From contig NZ_SODF01000001.1 of NCBI RefSeq assembly GCF_004365875.1, positions 1,178,001 to 1,242,000 on the forward strand: DNA of 64,000 nt. Direction: 5' to 3'. The stretch comes from Kribbella kalugense. Lineage in GTDB: Bacteria > Actinomycetota > Actinomycetes > Propionibacteriales > Kribbellaceae. The notes below the pieces were generated by a model. That model was not told the DNA's origin and did no database searches. It worked only from the letters and a program-made list of their open reading frames with translations. The translations under genes were made by a program, and so were the position numbers. Shown here one piece after another: positions 33,985 through 41,856 of the stretch (the first letter of the stretch is position 1; each line of letters opens with the position of its first letter).

Positions 33985-34602
33985 ATGACCGCTACGACGC
34001 TTGATCGAGCTGTGCACACACCGCTGACCGCGAAGGCGCTCCTCTTCGGGGCGAAGTCCCGGACGGCCGAGGACTTGCTGGTCGAGGCGATCCGCCAGCA
34101 CGACGCCAGCCGGACCGCCCTGCGGCAGGTCCGTCGGCTGTCCCGTTCGGCCGCCGGCCTCGTCGACCGCGAGGTGGCCGCCGCGACGGACGGTCTGCTC
34201 GACCTGAATCTCGGCGAGGTCTTGCTCGCCGCCTGGCAGAAGCACTCGAAGCTGACCGAGGCCGCCCAACGGACGCTTGCCGACAGTGACACCGAGGAGA
34301 TCGTCAGCCTCGCCGCGCACAGCATCAAGTCGACGTACGCGCCCAGCGTCGACCTGATCGTGAACGGCGCTCTGATCCACAGCTTCAGGTTCGTGCTCGG
34401 AATCGTCGTCGAGGTGGACGCCCTGGACGCCGTCGTCCAGGGCGGCACGCTGGTCACGATCCGCGGCGGCGACTGCGTCATCACAGCAACCCTGACCCTG
34501 GCCGGCGTACGGCTGGTAGGTGCCCGCCGCACGGTTGACCTGGACGGGGCCGTCCGGCTGCCCGAGCCCCGCCCGCTGCTCACGAGCCCAGTGGCCGCCT
34601 GA
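33985..34602 (+). CDS. Unrecognised protein paired with PASTA protein
   Basis: 205 residues, no signal peptide or membrane segment. The first 105 residues are helical and rich in charged residues (SRTAEDLLVEAIRQHDASRT, TEAAQRTLADSDTEEIVSL). Residues about 115-195 are beta-rich (VDLIVNGALIHSFRFVLGIV, TLVTIRGGDCVITATLTLAGVRL). I recognise no family. ATG 33985 comes 4 bases after the PASTA stop. The tight pairing suggests that it binds the cytoplasmic tail of the PASTA protein, or responds to it; that is inference only. Confidence 0.65.
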   Translation: MTATTLDRAVHTPLTAKALLFGAKSRTAEDLLVEAIRQHDASRTALRQVRRLSRSAAGLVDREVAAATDGLLDLNLGEVLLAAWQKHSKLTEAAQRTLADSDTEEIVSLAAHSIKSTYAPSVDLIVNGALIHSFRFVLGIVVEVDALDAVVQGGTLVTIRGGDCVITATLTLAGVRLVGARRTVDLDGAVRLPEPRPLLTSPVAA

Positions 34603-34611
34603 CGTTCGCTG

Positions 34612-35766
34612 TTACCGGGTGAAGGGGCCCTTGTAGGTGAAGGCGTGCTCGGCGAACCGGGCGGCCATCGACTCGTGGGTCTCGGGTCCGGGGTGCAGGT
34701 CGTCGAGGAGCGGACGGGCGGCGTTGTCGGCCTCGCCGTACAAGGTGCGGCCGTCGAGGTAGTGCAGGTTGGGGTCGTCCTTGGCGCGTTGGGCGATGAT
34801 CCTGGCCAGCTCGGCGCGGATGACCGACAGTGTGAGCTTGCCAGCCGCAACCTCATCGGGATCGCCGGTGGCGACGAAGCGGAGCTTGCCTTCGGCAAGG
34901 GCATCGAGGTCCCAGCCGGTTGGGCCGGGGGTGTCCTCGTGGATCGGGCAGAGGATCGGGGAGATGACCAGGACCGGCGTGTCGGGGTGACCGTCGCGGA
35001 TGGTGTCGAGGAAGCCGTGGACGGCGGGCGTGAAGGTGAGGAGGCGGAGGCTGTCGGAGTTCACGATGTTGATGCCGAGTTTGATGCTGATCAGGTCGGC
35101 GGGCGTGTCGCGGATCGTGCGGGCGAAGAAGGGCTGCAGGTAGGCGCTGCCGCTGAATCCCAGGTTGAGCAGCTCGACCCCGCCTGCGGCCGCGGCCAGG
35201 GCCGGCCAGGTGCCGGTCGGATGGGTCGCGTTCGACCCGTGGCTGATCGAGCTGCCGTGATGGATCCAGGTCCGGCGGCTGGCGGGAACCGGCTCGACGG
35301 GCGCATCGGTGCGCAGGGCAACGAGTTCGGTGGTTTCGTCGTGCGGTAACCAGATCTCGACGGTCTTGGGTACGGCGGACAGTCCGGCGACGCGGAGAGT
35401 CTGCGGTTCACCCGGTCGGGTCTCGGCGCTGCCGGTCATCAGGTCGATGGTGATGACGTCGCCGGCGGGCGCGCTCAGCTGGGTGACGAGTTGCCCGTCG
35501 ATCAGTACGTCGTACACGCCGTCCGGCCTCGGGGGAGCGCCGACGTAGTCACGCTTCGTCGGCAGGGTCTCGAGCTCGACGATGGTCGCCGATGTTCTGA
35601 AGACCAGTCGCACGCCGGACGGTTGCGACTCGGCCATTATCAGCTGGCCGTCGTCGTATTGCGTCCGGGCCCAAGCGGGCAGGCGGTGCGGGAGGATGCC
35701 GCGCTCGGTCTGCTCGAGTTCGAGCGCGCCGCGGACGAGGTCGGCGGAGATGGGGGTGGTGATCAC
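34612..35766 (-). CDS. SGNH/GDSL family esterase
   Basis: 384 residues. An N-terminal beta-sandwich (about 1-160) precedes the SGNH hydrolase domain with block I HHGSSISHG (nucleophile Ser), GFSGSAY, LGINI and the catalytic Asp-His in DDLHPG. No signal peptide is visible, so it is likely cytoplasmic or non-classically exported; carbohydrate esterase activity is plausible. GTG 35766 overlaps the TetR stop as GTGA, so it is in an operon with the regulator and probably controlled by it. Confidence 0.85.
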   Translation of the reverse strand: MITTPISADLVRGALELEQTERGILPHRLPAWARTQYDDGQLIMAESQPSGVRLVFRTSATIVELETLPTKRDYVGAPPRPDGVYDVLIDGQLVTQLSAPAGDVITIDLMTGSAETRPGEPQTLRVAGLSAVPKTVEIWLPHDETTELVALRTDAPVEPVPASRRTWIHHGSSISHGSNATHPTGTWPALAAAAGGVELLNLGFSGSAYLQPFFARTIRDTPADLISIKLGINIVNSDSLRLLTFTPAVHGFLDTIRDGHPDTPVLVISPILCPIHEDTPGPTGWDLDALAEGKLRFVATGDPDEVAAGKLTLSVIRAELARIIAQRAKDDPNLHYLDGRTLYGEADNAARPLLDDLHPGPETHESMAARFAEHAFTYKGPFTR

Positions 35767-36335
35767 TTACGGCTCCAGACGCGGAGTAGAGAGTCGAGGG
35801 ACTTGAGGATGCGTGGCCAGGTCTCGGCGCTGTCGGGTGAGCTGTGGCTGAACGAGCCGGCCAGCTCCAGGCTGACGTACCCGTGGAAGACGCTCCCGAG
35901 CAGCCGGATCGCGTCGGTCTGCGCGGGTTCGTTCAGGTCGTACGCGCGCAGGACGGCCCGGGTCAGCTCCGAGTGCCGTCGCCCGGCCTCGATCAGTTCG
36001 GGACTGGCCTCGTCGGGCTGGAAGCGAGTGGCGGCGTACCGGCCGGGATGGGCACGGGCGTAGTCGCGGTAGACGTTCGCGAGCGCGATGAGCGCGTCGC
36101 CACCAGCACGACCTGCCACAGCAGCGGACGCTTCGTCGGCCAGCTCCGACAGCGCGAGCGTCGCGATCCGCGCCTTCAGATCCTGAGAGTTGCGCACGTG
36201 CGAATACAGACTCGCCACCTGTACGTCGAACTGCCGGGCCAGCGCGGACGGCGTGACCTGCTCGAACCCGACCTCATCGGCCAGCTCGGCGCCCGCCCGC
36301 GCCAACCGGTCGCTGGTCAATCCTGCTCGTGCCAT
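35763..36335 (-). CDS. TetR/AcrR regulator of SGNH esterase
   Basis: 190 residues with helix-turn-helix PSALARQFDVQVASLYSHVR (about 28-48) and a TetR C-terminal domain of the WHG type (FHGYVSLELAGSF). ATG 36335 is preceded at 6 bases by CATAAT (36342-36347, reverse strand), suggesting a leaderless transcript. A 15-bp palindrome lies just upstream in the promoter, so it is likely autoregulated. Translationally coupled to the SGNH esterase. Confidence 0.87.
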   Translation of the reverse strand: MARAGLTSDRLARAGAELADEVGFEQVTPSALARQFDVQVASLYSHVRNSQDLKARIATLALSELADEASAAVAGRAGGDALIALANVYRDYARAHPGRYAATRFQPDEASPELIEAGRRHSELTRAVLRAYDLNEPAQTDAIRLLGSVFHGYVSLELAGSFSHSSPDSAETWPRILKSLDSLLRVWSRK

Positions 36336-36352
36336 AACTCATTATGTGTAAA

Positions 36353-36367
36353 CCTAAAGGCTTTAGG
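36353..36367. promoter_or_regulatory. 15-bp palindrome, TetR operator
   Basis: CCTAAAG-G-CTTTAGG has perfect 7-bp arms and lies where the -35 region of the TetR promoter should be. Its position suits an autorepressor site. Confidence 0.65.
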
Positions 36368-36380
36368 CAAACGGGACAAT

Positions 36381-36414
36381 GAAAATGCCCCCACCGCGCC
36401 GTTGCGGTGAGGGC
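36381..36414 (-). terminator. Terminator of rbpA
   Basis: On the reverse strand an 11-bp stem (one G-U; 36404-36414 with 36387-36397) with a 6-base loop is followed by TTTT (36382-36385), starting 12 bases after the rbpA stop. It is the only terminator here with a T-run. Confidence 0.85.
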
Positions 36415-36425
36415 ACTCCAGTGGC

Positions 36426-36797
36426 TCAGGCCGTGCGCTTGGTCCGGTGCAGGTGCGCCGGGCCGATCTCGCCCTTGCGAAGCAGCTCGACCCGCTCGGC
36501 CAGCAGCTCCTCAAGCTCCGAGATGCTGCGGCGCTCGCGCAGCATGTCCCAGTGCGTACGGGCCGGCTTCTCCTGCTTCGGCTCCGGCTTCTCGCCGGTG
36601 GACCGGGCGGCCTCGCTGCCGCAGTGCGGGCACTCCCAGACCGCGGGCACCTCGGCGTCGTGCGCCATGGTGACCTCGACCACATGGCCGCGGGGGCAGT
36701 CGTACGTGATCATCTGGCGCGGCGCGAACTCGACGCCGCGGTCATCCTCGAAGCTGACCCCACCCAGCCCCGAACCACGCAGTACGCGATTAGACAT
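36426..36797 (-). CDS. rbpA: RNA polymerase-binding protein RbpA
   Basis: 123 residues. Zinc ligands are in YDCPRGHVV and WECPHCGSEA; the C-terminal sigma-interaction part is ARTHWDMLRERRSISELEELLAERV. RbpA binds RNA polymerase with group 1/2 sigma factors, stabilises open complexes and affects rifampicin tolerance in actinobacteria. ATG 36797 has GGAGG about 7 bases upstream. The promoter matches the SigR consensus exactly (see the separate entry), as known for rbpA in Streptomyces. Transcribed alone. Confidence 0.95.
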   Translation of the reverse strand: MSNRVLRGSGLGGVSFEDDRGVEFAPRQMITYDCPRGHVVEVTMAHDAEVPAVWECPHCGSEAARSTGEKPEPKQEKPARTHWDMLRERRSISELEELLAERVELLRKGEIGPAHLHRTKRTA

Positions 36798-36825
36798 TCA
36801 AACCTCCGAGATCGTCATCCGAGCC

Positions 36826-36852
36826 AACGGTCGGCCGACCCGGATCATTCCC
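36826..36852 (-). promoter_or_regulatory. SigR-type promoter of rbpA
   Basis: On the reverse strand GGGAAT (36847-36852) and GTT (36826-36828) are separated by exactly 18 bases, the consensus of thiol-stress sigma factor SigR/SigH. The transcript would have a leader of about 20-25 bases. Confidence 0.8.
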
Positions 36853-37028
36853 ATTTTGGCATGTCCGAGCCATATGTTCGCACCTGACAACACTCTCGTG
36901 ACCCGCTGTCATGGAGTGTTCACAGATCACGGTGTGTCGCGAACCGCCCGACCTACGACGCACCAAATCGATACCTGGTTCACAGCCGGTTGCCAGTAAG
37001 TGAGGATCTCCTCCTCAGTATCGGTCCC

Positions 37029-37034
37029 TAACGT
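37029..37034 (+). promoter_or_regulatory. -10 element for leaderless export operon
   Basis: TAACGT lies 8 bases before ATG 37043 and no ribosome-binding site is present, so the operon mRNA probably begins at the start codon. The -35 is weak. Confidence 0.45.
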
Positions 37035-37042
37035 CTGCATCC

Positions 37043-38434
37043 ATGGTGCTACCCCGCCACAAGATCCGTGGCCTCAGTTTCGTGAACGTGGCCCTGGTGG
37101 CCATTGTCCTCGTCATCGCCCTCACCGCCTACTTCCTCTTCTTCAAGAAGGACCCGCCGGCCGCCAGCGCGACCCGGCCGAGCGTGGCGGTGCAGCGTGG
37201 CGCGGTGACTGCGAGCGTCAGCTCGAGTGGCACCTTGCAGAGCTCCCAGACCGCCTCGCCGCAGTTCGAGACCTCGGGCACGGTCACCCAGATCCTGGTC
37301 AAGGTCGGCCAGGTGGTGGCGAAGGGCGCCGCGATCGCGAAGGTCGACCCGACGGACGCCAATCGTCAGCTCGTGATCGCCGAGCAGAACCAGATCGCCT
37401 CCGCGAACTCGGTGACCGCGGCCGACGAGACCCTGAGCGACGCCGAGGACGCGCTCGAAGCGGCCGAGGAGGCCTCCGCCTCCCCGTCGCCGACGCCGAC
37501 CGCGACCAACGGTCAGCAGGAACAGCAGTCCCAGTCTCAAGCTCAGGGTCAGAGTCAGAACCCGCAGGTTGCCGTCAGCAACGCCCAGGCGAGCCTGGCG
37601 AAGGCGAAGGCCGACAAGGAGCAGTCCGACCAGAACGTCGAGGCGGCCCAGGAAGCGGTCGCTGCGACCACTCTGAAGGCGCCGATCGCCGGCACGATCA
37701 CCGCGATCAACGGTGCGATCGGGTCGGTGTCCGGCGGGTCCAGCTCAGGTTCAGGCAGCGGTAGCACCAGCGGCCAAGGCTCGACCTCAGGTCAAGGTTC
37801 AGCCTCAAGCTCCAGTACGTCGTCCACGTCGAGCACCGGCTTCGTGGACATGGCCGACCTCAAGGCCCTCCAGGTCGTCGCCGCGTTCGCCGAGGCCGAC
37901 GCGATCAAGATCAAGGCCGGCCAGTCCGCGACCGTGACGCTGAACGCCGAGCCCGGTACGACGCTGACCGCATCGCTGGCGTCGGTCTCGCCGACCCCGA
38001 CCACGACCAACGGCGTCGTCTCGTACTCGGCCACCTTCTCGCTCGCCAAGCTGCCCGCCAACGCCCGGATCGGCCAGACCGCGAACGTCACGGTCCAGAC
38101 CGCGAAGGCGGCCAACGCGCTCTACGTCCCGAGCACCGCGATCGCCACCAGCGGTACGACGTACACCGTGACGATGGCCGACGGCAGCGGGACGCGTGAC
38201 GTCAAGATCGGCGTCCGCGGCGACAGCTTCACCCAGATCGTCTCCGGGCTGAACGAAGGCGACCAGATCGAGCTCCTGCAGGGCGCGATCGGCGGCACCG
38301 GGACTCAGACCGGCGGCCGGCAGGGACAAGGCGGCACCGGGCAGTTCCCGACCGGCTTGGGCGGCGGTGGCGGTGCGGGTGCCGGCGGTGCAGGTGCCGG
38401 TGGTACCGGTGGTGGTGGCTTCCGTGGCCGCTGA
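37043..38434 (+). CDS. Membrane fusion protein of MacAB-type exporter
   Basis: 463 residues. One N-terminal membrane helix (about 14-35) anchors an extracytoplasmic HlyD-like protein: biotinyl-lipoyl-like halves (GTVTQILVKVGQVVAKGAAIAKVD and TTLKAPIAGTITAING, read in parts), a coiled-coil hairpin broken by Ser/Pro/Gln-rich inserts (about 148-180), a long Ser/Gly linker (about 230-265), a beta-barrel domain, and a Gly-rich tail from about 420. In Gram-positive MacAB systems this subunit links permease to cell wall or substrate. It overlaps the ATPase gene by 11 bases. Confidence 0.86.
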   Translation: MVLPRHKIRGLSFVNVALVAIVLVIALTAYFLFFKKDPPAASATRPSVAVQRGAVTASVSSSGTLQSSQTASPQFETSGTVTQILVKVGQVVAKGAAIAKVDPTDANRQLVIAEQNQIASANSVTAADETLSDAEDALEAAEEASASPSPTPTATNGQQEQQSQSQAQGQSQNPQVAVSNAQASLAKAKADKEQSDQNVEAAQEAVAATTLKAPIAGTITAINGAIGSVSGGSSSGSGSGSTSGQGSTSGQGSASSSSTSSTSSTGFVDMADLKALQVVAAFAEADAIKIKAGQSATVTLNAEPGTTLTASLASVSPTPTTTNGVVSYSATFSLAKLPANARIGQTANVTVQTAKAANALYVPSTAIATSGTTYTVTMADGSGTRDVKIGVRGDSFTQIVSGLNEGDQIELLQGAIGGTGTQTGGRQGQGGTGQFPTGLGGGGGAGAGGAGAGGTGGGGFRGR

Positions 38435-39116
38435 CGCCCTGATCGACATCCGGGACGTCACCAAGACGTACGGCCACGGCGAGACCGCGGTGCACGCCCT
38501 CAGGGGCGTGTCGCTGCGGGTCGACGCCGGCGAGTACGTCGCGGTGATGGGCTCCTCCGGATCCGGCAAGTCCACCTTGATGAACATCCTCGGCTGCCTC
38601 GACGTACCGTCCCGCGGGGAGTACTGGCTGGACGGCAGCAACGTGGCCGGGCTGAGCGAGGACCAGCAGGCGCTCGTCCGCGGCCGCAAGATCGGGTTCA
38701 TCTTCCAGTCGTTCAACCTGATCCCGCGGACCTCGGCGCTCGCCAACGTCGAACTCCCGCTCACCTACGCACACCTGCGCCGAGCCGAACGACGGAAGCG
38801 GGCCAGCCGGGCGCTCGACCTGGTCGGCCTCTCCGATCGTGCCGATCACCGGCCGAACCAGCTGTCCGGCGGTCAGCAGCAGCGCGTCGCGATCGCCCGC
38901 GCTCTCGCGACCGGGCCGCGGATCCTGCTCGCCGACGAACCGACCGGCAACCTGGACGCGCACTCGACCGACGAGGTGCTCGGAATGTTCGACCAGCTGA
39001 ACTCCGAGGGCCGGACGGTCGTCGTCATCACCCACGAGCACGACGTCGCGGCTCGCGCCCGGCGGCTGATCCAGGTTTCCGACGGCCGGATCATCGTCGA
39101 CGAGGTGACCCGCTGA
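38424..39116 (+). CDS. MacB-type ABC transporter ATPase
   Basis: 230 residues, cytoplasmic, with Walker A GSSGSGKST, Q-loop FIFQSFNLIPR, signature LSGGQQQR and Walker B ILLADEPTGNLD, the exact pattern of LolD/MacB ATPases. I chose GTG 38424, after GGTGG, rather than longer in-frame starts that read through the Gly-rich tail of the previous gene. It overlaps that gene by 11 bases and the permease by one (TGATG). It powers export by the next gene product. Confidence 0.9.
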   Translation: MAADALIDIRDVTKTYGHGETAVHALRGVSLRVDAGEYVAVMGSSGSGKSTLMNILGCLDVPSRGEYWLDGSNVAGLSEDQQALVRGRKIGFIFQSFNLIPRTSALANVELPLTYAHLRRAERRKRASRALDLVGLSDRADHRPNQLSGGQQQRVAIARALATGPRILLADEPTGNLDAHSTDEVLGMFDQLNSEGRTVVVITHEHDVAARARRLIQVSDGRIIVDEVTR

Positions 39117-40348
39117 TGTCACCTCGCGACCTGATGGGAGCCGCTCTGCGCGGCCTCAGTGCGAACAAACTCCGCTCCCTGCTGACCGTCCTCGGCGTGT
39201 CGATCGGCGTCGGCGCGGTCATCGTCCTCGTTGCTGTCGGCAACGGCTCCGGCAAGGCCGTGCAGGCTCGGCTGGAGGCGATGGGCACCAACCTGCTCAC
39301 TGTCTCGACCACCGGCGGTGGCGGCGGCTTCCAGCGCGGCCAGGCCGGACCGGCCAACCAGCAGTACAGCCTCACGCTCGATGATGCGTCCGCGCTGGCC
39401 GACAAACGGCTGGCTCCAGATGTCTCCTCGGTCGCGCCGGTGATGACGAGCTCCGGTACGACGGCGACCAACGGCGACACCAGCTACACGGTCAGCCAGA
39501 TCATCGGTACGACGCCGTCGTACATGCCGGCCACGAACACGCCGGTCGGCATTGGGGAGTCCTTCACGCAGGAGGACGTCGACACCTCGCAACGGGTGAT
39601 CCTGCTCGGGCAGACGACTGCGACGGAGTTGTTCACCCGGCCGGCGAGTGCGGTCGGGCAGACGATCAAGCTCGGCGCTGTCGACTTCGTCGTACGGGGT
39701 GTGCTGGCGAGCAAGGACAGCACCGGGTTCAACGACCCGAACGCGACCGCGATCGTCCCGATCAACACGCTCCGGGCGACGCAGGCCGGGTACGGCGCCT
39801 TGAGTCAGATCGTCGTACAGGCCGCTAACGAGGACCGCGTCGACACGGCGCAAGCTGAGGTGACGCAGCTCTTGACCGCGCGTCATCAGGTGCCGGCCGA
39901 TCAGACGTCGCCGTTCCGGATCACGAACTCGGCGCAGATCCTGCAGACCAGCCAGGACACGGCCGCGACGTTCACCGCGCTGCTGGCCACGGTGGCCGCA
40001 ATCAGCCTGCTCGTCGGCGGGATCGGCGTCACCAACATCATGCTGGTCACGGTCACCGAACGGACCCGCGAGATCGGTATCCGGAAGGCGCTCGGCGCCC
40101 GGCGGCGGACGATCCTCGGCCAGTTCCTGATCGAGGCGACGCTGCTCAGCCTGATCGGTGGCGCGGTCGGCGTCGGGGTCGCGCTGATCGTCTCCCGCTT
40201 CCAACTGGCCGGCGTGCAGCCGGCGCTGGTGCCGTCGTCGATCGGACTCGCGCTCGGCGTGTCCGCGGCGGTCGGCCTGTTCTTCGGCAGCATGCCGGCG
40301 CACCGAGCCGCCGGACTCCGTCCCATCGATGCACTACGTCACGAGTGA
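39116..40348 (+). CDS. MacB-type ABC transporter permease
   Basis: 410 residues. One helix near the N-terminus (KLRSLLTVLGVSIGVGAVIVLVAVG), a large extracytoplasmic domain (about 50-280) and three C-terminal helices with the FtsX motif RTREIGIRKALGARRRTILGQFLIE (read in parts). Such permeases export peptides, lipids or antibiotics by mechanotransmission with the membrane fusion protein. Overlaps the ATPase stop by one base. Confidence 0.9.
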   Translation: MSPRDLMGAALRGLSANKLRSLLTVLGVSIGVGAVIVLVAVGNGSGKAVQARLEAMGTNLLTVSTTGGGGGFQRGQAGPANQQYSLTLDDASALADKRLAPDVSSVAPVMTSSGTTATNGDTSYTVSQIIGTTPSYMPATNTPVGIGESFTQEDVDTSQRVILLGQTTATELFTRPASAVGQTIKLGAVDFVVRGVLASKDSTGFNDPNATAIVPINTLRATQAGYGALSQIVVQAANEDRVDTAQAEVTQLLTARHQVPADQTSPFRITNSAQILQTSQDTAATFTALLATVAAISLLVGGIGVTNIMLVTVTERTREIGIRKALGARRRTILGQFLIEATLLSLIGGAVGVGVALIVSRFQLAGVQPALVPSSIGLALGVSAAVGLFFGSMPAHRAAGLRPIDALRHE

Positions 40349-40361
40349 GAGGCAACATCCC

Positions 40362-40922
40362 ATGAGTAACCAGACGCCGGACGACTTCACGCAGATCGGG
40401 TCCGACGAGGAGGTCGACGCGGCGCTCAAGCCGAAGAAGACCCTCAACCTGCCGCTCGCGACGGCGATCCTGGCCGGCATCGTCGTACTCGCCATCGGTC
40501 TCGCGGGCGGCGCCGGGCTGCACGCTGCGTTCGCCTCGGACAGCACCTCGAACCAGCCGCAGGCCAGTGGGCGCGGGGCCGGCGGGTACGGCGGGTTCCG
40601 TGGGCAGAACGGCGGTGGGACCGGGCAGGGCGGTCAGGGTACTGGCCAGTTCCCGGGTGGGGCCGGCACGATCGGGACCGTGGTGTCGGCGACCAGCACC
40701 GAGTTGGTCGTGAAGACTCAGACCGGGAACGTCACGGTGAAGCTGACCGGCGACACGACGTACGAGATCACCAAGCAGGGGACCTCCGCCGACCTGAAGG
40801 CCGGCGAGCAGGTGGTCGTCACCGGGCAGACCGCGAACGGCACCGTGACCGCGAACAGCGTGCGGCAAGGCACGCTCGGCGGCGGCTTCCGCAACCCGAA
40901 CGCCACCCCGTCCTCCCGCTAA
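40362..40922 (+). CDS. Membrane-anchored DUF5666-like protein
   Basis: 186 residues. A cytoplasmic N-terminus, one helix (ATAILAGIVVLAIGLAGGAG), a Gly/Gln-rich linker (about 72-105), then a beta-barrel-like domain with IGTVVSATSTELVVKT and GEQVVVTGQT, resembling DUF5666. ATG 40362 is 13 bases after the permease stop, so it belongs to the exporter operon. Its linker carries GTGQFPGG, nearly the same as the tail motif of the membrane fusion protein (GTGQFPTG), suggesting a shared binding surface. Function unknown. Confidence 0.75.
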   Translation: MSNQTPDDFTQIGSDEEVDAALKPKKTLNLPLATAILAGIVVLAIGLAGGAGLHAAFASDSTSNQPQASGRGAGGYGGFRGQNGGGTGQGGQGTGQFPGGAGTIGTVVSATSTELVVKTQTGNVTVKLTGDTTYEITKQGTSADLKAGEQVVVTGQTANGTVTANSVRQGTLGGGFRNPNATPSSR

Positions 40923-40928
40923 GGATCC

Positions 40929-41005
40929 CCAGGCCATCACAATTGCGCGGCCATCGCGGCCGTGAGCGTGGCTTCGCCTAGCGGCGCCGCGTTGTGATGG
41001 CCTGG
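40929..41005. terminator. 14-bp inverted repeat between convergent genes
   Basis: CCAGGCCATCACAA (40929-40942) is perfectly repeated in inverse at 40992-41005. The 49-base interior holds another hairpin (CGGCC/GGCCG). It ends 7 bases after the exporter operon and just beyond the methyltransferase stop, so it is probably a bidirectional terminator. Confidence 0.65.
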
Positions 41006-41012
41006 CGGTCCG

Positions 41013-41807
41013 TCATACCCGGGTCGCGGTGAGGGCGACGGTGACGGACTCCAGGGTGAAGCTGCCGCCAACCGCGTCGATGGCGGCTCCGGTCCGAGTG
41101 AGGACGGCGTCGAGCTTGCCCGCTTCGGCGAGGGGCTTGGCCATGCCGCTGGTACGGAGCTGGTCGAGCCACTCGTCGCGCGTGTACGAGCGCGTCCACG
41201 GGTACGTCGGACGCTCGAGGCTGGTGAACGCACCGGTCGCGGTCAGGCTGTCGGCGGCTCGGTCGAGGAAGTGCTCGTACGCGTTCAAGGGTGACGCGGC
41301 GACCTGGGGACTGTCCGGAAGGACTTCTCGGTGGACCGCCGCGAAGGCCGCCCCCAGCTCGGGCGGCGGCTGCAGCACGTACCAGAACACAGCGAACCGT
41401 CCGCCGGGCCGGAGCACCTCGGCAGCCTTCGTTGCACCGACAGCCGGGTCGATCCAGTGCCAGGTCATCCCAGCAACGAGCGCATCGAACGTGCGGCCGG
41501 CCGGCTCCCAGGACTCGAACGTCGAGACCTCGGCCTCGACGCCGGTACTGCGGGCGTACGACGCCATCCGCTCGTCCACATCCACGCCGAGCACGCGGCA
41601 GCCGGCCGCCTGAAACTGCCTGGACGCAATCCCGGTTCCGCATCCGACGTCGAGCAGATCGCGCCCGGGCGCTGAGCTCGCGACCGCTTCGATCAGGGCA
41701 GCTGGGTACTCGGGTCGGGCGCGGTCATACAGCGCAGCGTCGGCGCCGAACGACTCAGCCATGTCGCGACGTCGATGTGGATCGTTCTGTACCGGTAGAG
41801 TGGGCAT
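41013..41807 (-). CDS. Class I SAM-dependent methyltransferase
   Basis: 264 residues. SAM-binding motif I LLDVGCGTGIASRQF, the acidic end of strand 2 VLGVDVDERMASYAR, and MTWHWIDPAVGATKAAEVLRPGG identify a methyltransferase-11 type enzyme on a small molecule. ATG 41807 would be leaderless: on the reverse strand TTGACA (41840-41845) and TATCGT lead to a start at this codon. ATG 41762 is an alternative. The start codon lies inside a TetR-type operator shared with the divergent regulator. Confidence 0.82.
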   Translation of the reverse strand: MPTLPVQNDPHRRRDMAESFGADAALYDRARPEYPAALIEAVASSAPGRDLLDVGCGTGIASRQFQAAGCRVLGVDVDERMASYARSTGVEAEVSTFESWEPAGRTFDALVAGMTWHWIDPAVGATKAAEVLRPGGRFAVFWYVLQPPPELGAAFAAVHREVLPDSPQVAASPLNAYEHFLDRAADSLTATGAFTSLERPTYPWTRSYTRDEWLDQLRTSGMAKPLAEAGKLDAVLTRTGAAIDAVGGSFTLESVTVALTATRV

Positions 41808-41835
41808 GTGCCCACGATAGTGGGCGGATGCCCAC
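41800..41835. promoter_or_regulatory. Twin operators between TetR and methyltransferase
   Basis: Two dyads with GTGGGC...GCCCAC arms, 41800-41815 and 41820-41835, are spaced 20 bp centre to centre, about two helical turns. They cover the promoter and start of the methyltransferase and the promoter of the TetR gene. Confidence 0.75.
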
Positions 41836-41856
41836 TTGTGTCAACGGGAGGTGTGT

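Noticed and set aside
40929..41005. Insertion sequence or MITE ends
   Set aside because: No target-site duplication is seen and no transposase is nearby; the position between convergent stops fits a terminator.
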